From Arabidopsis thaliana (taxonomy: Eukaryota > Streptophyta > Magnoliopsida > Brassicales > Brassicaceae): a stretch of 64,000 bases of DNA. Positions 59,752 to 64,000 of this stretch are shown here, in pieces. The position numbers and the translations under genes are program-made. The first letter of the stretch is position 1. Each line of letters begins with the position of its first letter. The stretch is from assembly GCF_000001735.4 (NCBI RefSeq), contig NC_003071.7, positions 15,537,443-15,601,442 on the forward strand, given 5' to 3'. Under the pieces are notes generated by a model. It saw nothing but the letters and a program-made list of their open reading frames with translations, did not search any database and had not been told where the DNA came from.

Positions 59752-60782
59752 TGCATTAGGAACTTTTTTGGATGTCTTATGACTCTTGGGGCTTAGTCAA
59801 AGATTGGCCCAACTCTCCTAAGGCCTTTTACTTAAAAGTCTAGCCCATCAAATTAGTTTTTTTTTTTTTTTTTTTCTTTGTTAGGTGATCATCCGCACTA
59901 TTGCAGGTAATCTAGATTTGGTAACTAATAAGACGAAGACAATCTCTCTTAGATCTAACTTAGAAGATAAATAGACGATTATGGAGCAGTTGAAAGCTAT
60001 CCCTAGGAATTCAATAGCATCTCAGCTGTTGTTCAAAAGCCAAACATAACTATGTATGTGAACTTCTTAAGATCAATTTAGTCGTAATATACATGAATGA
60101 TGAATTTTAATATAGAGGTCAAGATCTATCTCGTTGTAATCATAAATGCTAAGATATGTCTATCAATTGGACACTAGACGAGACTGACCAAATTATTCGT
60201 CGATGGTTAAATAGAAACCAATTATCAAAAGCTCTTATAATAATGGAAATGATTGTGAAAAGAGTCAATGGAGACACATGGGAAAGTACCCAACTCGTTT
60301 GGCATCTCACAACTAAAACAAATACGATCATGATTTGCCTTGGAGTCAATAAGTTGATGACATTAGCTAATTAAATTCCCCGAAGTTGATATCTATTTCT
60401 TTTTATAAATATAAACTAAAAAAACTTGACATTTTAGAAAAAAATGAAAAAGTTTTGGATTTATGTATCATTTAGTTTTATGATCTAGTTTTTAATCTAA
60501 CCGATGTGCTTTATATATGTTTGGCACTACTATAACTTAGAACTAATATTCGAATGTCCGGATCGGTAGTTGTATCGACATCACTCACCAAATATACCAA
60601 CAAATGACAAAAAATAAAAATCCCATCGAAACCTTGGGACGATCCAAACATATCTTTCTGATCCACAACGGTTTTGGTATTTCTTCTTATTGAATCCAAA
60701 ACATTGACAGACATTCATACACATATATATTATTATTATTACTTTTCCACAATATATATCCTTTATGCAAGGACCATCAATA
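59752..60782. other. Intergenic between the Mutator-like element and peroxidase 21
   Basis: AT-rich, with site II-like GGCCCA (59805-59810) and AGCCCA (59843-59848) and a T-run at 59858-59875. A 72-codon frame at 60156-60374 has no recognisable product. The end is the likely PER21 3' untranslated region. Confidence 0.45.
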
Positions 60783-62562
60783 TTAGTTCACATAACGACA
60801 ATCCTTCCTGATCTCCCCTTGGTCTCCCGTGAGCGGGTTGGTCTCGGACAAGAGCCTGACGCCACGTGAGAACTGCTCATGGAAGTAATTATTGTCCGCA
60901 GCCATCTTGGCCACAAACGGTGCGGTCCTGGGATCGGTGGCTAGCTCATCATCAATGACAAGAAGCCCCTTATGGGCCATGATGTTCTTATAATACATGT
61001 TGTCCACAACCATCGGAGTCTCACGATCGTTACGGGAGTACAAGACGGCGTTCGGGTCCGGTGTTGGACTTGGGCAACGTTTTTTTAAGTAAAGGGCGTA
61101 ACTTGGGTCGAGAGTAGGGTCAATCGTTGGGTATAGCCGGTGCACTAGGTTAACGCAGTGGACCCTACCCACTGAGTGAGCACCTACGGTTATATACATT
61201 GACTGATCACTAACAATATCATTTTATATTAAAAAAAGAAAAAAAAACAATATCATTTTATAATTAAAAATAAAATAAAATAACGATATCATCCTTATTT
61301 AAGGAAATTCAATTAGTATCTCTAAGAAAATTTCTGTGATATATCTTTTTACTTCACTAGACATTACATCTCCGAATCAAATACCAAACCCAATAACTAA
61401 ACAAAAGTTCGTTTATAGTGATCGATTTTGTATGTCAAAATTAAAAAAATTCAGATAAAAATTTACAGTATACTCCCTAAATACATTAGTAAAAGTTCGA
61501 CCGGATAAATGTGGTTTTAATTCAGTAAAATTCTTGTCTATCCGAAAAAAACTTGAACTAAACGGAAAACAGAAATGACATCCTACTTAAGTAGTTAAAA
61601 CATGGTTACCTAAGAGAGCGACGGTGGCTTCGACATCGATGCCAATGGAGTTAAAGGTGGAGATAACAGATGAGAGAGAGTCATTGTGGTTAGGGATTAG
61701 AGTCTCAACATCTCCCAAGTAGCTCCCTCTACTATCTCTCCTTCCTGTCTTTATCATCTCTATCTTTGGCCCTTTCAACTATTAATTTCACCAAAAATTA
61801 ATCACCACAAATACAAAAAAAAAAAAATCCCAAATAAAATGCATGTAAATATTTGCATAAACGCACCATGACAATACCGTCTCTCGCAGAAAGAGCGACA
61901 ATATCAGCACAAGAGACTGTGGAAGGACACTCTTTCTCGAGTGCGTCTTTGATAATCTTAACGTACTTAAAGTTTCTCATACCGAAACTCCTCTTCGATT
62001 TCTGCTCAGATTCCACACCTCTCGCTGTCTCTAGCAGCAGCGACGCATCACACGACTATAAAATAAAATAAAAACACACACATGAACATTCATATAGACA
62101 TTTTTTTTTGGGGACAAACTCGTATAGATATCTATGTCTTATGAATTCCGGTGAATATACCTTGACGACACAGTCATGGAAGAGATTACGGAGCCAAGAT
62201 ACGGCTGTGTTACCGTGTTTGTAGTAAAGCGTCTCCACTTGTTGTCTTATTATCTCTTCCGCTTTTGGACAACTCTCTTTGTAATAGTTCATCTCCAATT
62301 CCCCATTTCCTACAATTTTTAATAGTTTATAGAATATTTAAATTCTAATGGTGGAAATTAAATTAGTGAAAGAATGAATATCATTACTTCTTATAGTACA
62401 GTATATGGTATCTATAGATAAATGTATTAGAGTGGCAATGGAGACACATGGCATAACGTAATTAGATAAGGGAAGAATGTATTTACCGATATGGAAGATG
62501 GAGAATAACTGTAATAACAGACAAAAGAAGCCGAGGAGACAAAAGGGCTTCGCATTGGCCAT
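60783..62562 (-). CDS. PER21: Class III secretory peroxidase 21
   Basis: Haem peroxidase of the apoplast that oxidises phenolics with hydrogen peroxide (lignin, suberin, defence). Exons: 62562-62487, 62309-62161, 62055-61867, 61778-61610, 61183-60783, giving 327 codons. A signal peptide covers residues 1-26 (PFCLLGFFCLLLQLFSIFHI). The mature part starts ELEMNYYKESCPKAEEIIR. The distal haem site has the RNLFHDCVV block (R and catalytic H). The CDASLLLET calcium-site region follows. The proximal His is in LLGAHSVGRVHC. Conserved Cys residues are in CPSTVSCAD, VHC and the C-terminal KDCRYVN. Residue positions and intron count fit class III peroxidases. I recognise At2g37130 (peroxidase 21). Confidence 0.97.
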
Positions 62563-64000
62563 TGCTCTCTCTCTCTCTATTCTCTCTTATCTTTTGTCTA
62601 ATTAATTATTGGTGTGTGGCTCTATATGTGTTCCAATGTAGGGTTATATAGAGTTTGAGAACCTCTCTAATCGTGTATGATAAAATTAAGCATCTTTATT
62701 TCTTAGTCATAGTGGTTGCTGTCACTATTAATTAATTATTATTTTTCAATAATCGGGGGTTTCTTAATCGTTCTAAACTCATATTAATACTCAAATTTAA
62801 AACCACTAGCTATCTAGCTATCTGAACTCAATAGTTGTTGAACATGTGAAATTGTGAATTCAGTGAGACTCGATGTCCAATTTAATTCGATAAAAATAGT
62901 AATATACTAGCACAGTAGCATTAATTAATTTAGCTTTTCACTTTTGTTCCAATATATTATCAAACCGATTCAAGTATATATCCATTTTTCTGTTATTTTT
63001 TCCTTCAAATATTAATCAGCAATCTATAAACATTTTCATGTTCCACCAAAAAGTAATATGTATACAATTTGAAATAGTTCTTAGTATAGAAAATAAATAA
63101 AATTGCTTGCAATGATTATCATGAATATTACACGTCAACGTCTACATACCCAACTCTCTTAATTTCAGCGCTATGCTAACCTATAGCTTATATTGGCCTA
63201 TTATCTTAAATACAATTATTATTTAATATATATGATTATAAAAAAGTTTTGGCCTATTATCTTGGTTCCAACAAGTTTATCAATAACAAAATCAGTTGAC
63301 AATAAAAAAAAGAAGGTTAAGTGAATTTACTTTTTTTTTTTTTGAATCTTATAATCCTTTTCTGCTTTTTTTTTTGTGGTAAAATTTATGCTACCTCAAT
63401 TTAACAGATTCTACCAGACTTACCCGCATTTTACCTTCCGTTTAAGATATTGTTACCAATTTGGAATCATTAGCTCACTTCAGAAATATTCAGTACTGTT
63501 AGAGTTGTTAATTTTTAACAAAAAAAGAACGAAAGAATTAGACTGCTCATCAAAATATTTGGCAAAAATACTGAATAAAAACCTTAAATTTTTAAGATTA
63601 TGTACAACCGTTAATAAAGTTTACTTATTAATACAGTATATATCTAGCAATCATTCAAATATATTGTTGGGAATTGGGGATAAGAATCCGATCTTCGATA
63701 GAATGTTACTATAGAAGTCTGATCAAATTTGAAAAGATCCTTAAGTAGCTGTTCATCTATCATTCTTTCGTACGAATATGAGCAATTTGGTTATGAATTT
63801 TAAAGTTACCGTAAAGTTTTAGTTAGTTTGGAAAGCAAAAAGGTTACATTTTTATATGTCAGCAATAAAGATATGTAACAATATAATATTTTAAGAAGAA
63901 AATCCAAAGAAGAATTAAGAAAAAGATTCCTTGGTGTATATAATGAATAATTGAAAGCCATTAAGTTTGACCTTTTAGACATTTCAGTAATCGCATGCGC
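62563..64000. other. PER21 promoter and downstream AT-rich DNA
   Basis: The first few hundred bases are the PER21 promoter, including a CT-repeat leader (62568-62585). Beyond about 63000 no gene is supported. A 112-codon frame at 63376-63714 is Leu/Lys/Asn-rich and looks like a chance frame or an old remnant. Confidence 0.45.

Noticed and set aside
63376-63714. 112-codon frame near the right edge
   Set aside because: Lys/Leu/Asn-rich composition typical of AT-rich chance frames; it shows no domain. A terpene-synthase remnant was considered but no motif supports it.

Overview
The window is nuclear DNA of a flowering plant. I recognise it as Arabidopsis thaliana chromosome 2, the PAL1 neighbourhood (about At2g36990 to At2g37130). 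The evidence is split genes with short AT-rich GT-AG introns, AT-rich spacers, land-plant-only families, and predicted proteins whose lengths match the Arabidopsis members I know. There are no operons or bacterial signals. I built exon structures by hand, requiring consensus splice sites and an open frame across every junction.

Layout. 60-2574 (-) SIG6, a plastid sigma factor. It shares a short site II-rich promoter with TCP11 (2948-3514, +). 4278-8717 (+) ABCG24, a half-size ABC transporter. 9069-11350 (+) a translin-family protein. 12600-14515 (+) TRFL8, a telobox MYB protein. 16290-16664 (+) SAUR46. 17932-19338 (-) an intronless membrane protein with a poly-His start. 20160-22795 (-) PAL1. 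A 9 kb gene-poor stretch follows, holding AC/box L motifs upstream of PAL1 and a possible spliced short-ORF transcript near 29.5-30.5 kb. 31848-36035 (+) a malectin-like LRR receptor kinase. 36611-37535 a decayed NYN-like locus with 45-bp repeats. 38894-40218 (+) NF-YB8. 40973-43683 (+) a basic Ser/Pro-rich protein. 44123-46615 (-) RIP2/ICR2. 50229-51781 (-) IRX9. 53705-54598 (+) an Arg/Ser-rich protein. 55247-56284 (+) a PLAC8 protein. 56808-57373 (-) an S1FA-like protein. 57679-59741 a Mutator-like element. 60783-62562 (-) peroxidase 21. The rest has no supported gene.

How genes relate. Neighbours are independently transcribed. Several bear on the cell wall: PAL1 feeds lignin precursors, IRX9 serves xylan synthesis, a class III peroxidase acts in the apoplast, and RIP2 is a ROP-GTPase partner in a family linked to wall patterning. 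From memory, PAL1, NF-YB8, RIP2 and the S1FA gene have paralogues close together on chromosome 3, so much of the window is probably one half of an old segmental duplication.

The most notable unexplained structure is at 57679-59741. It has terminal inverted repeats of about 330 bp, a perfect 10-bp target duplication and, inside, an apparently intact two-exon GRF-type zinc-finger gene. Next in interest are the 45-bp repeat NYN-like locus, a candidate spliced RNA with a 21-codon ORF, a 6-nt exon in NF-YB8, a GC-AG intron, and a tandem NAGNAG acceptor in the receptor kinase.
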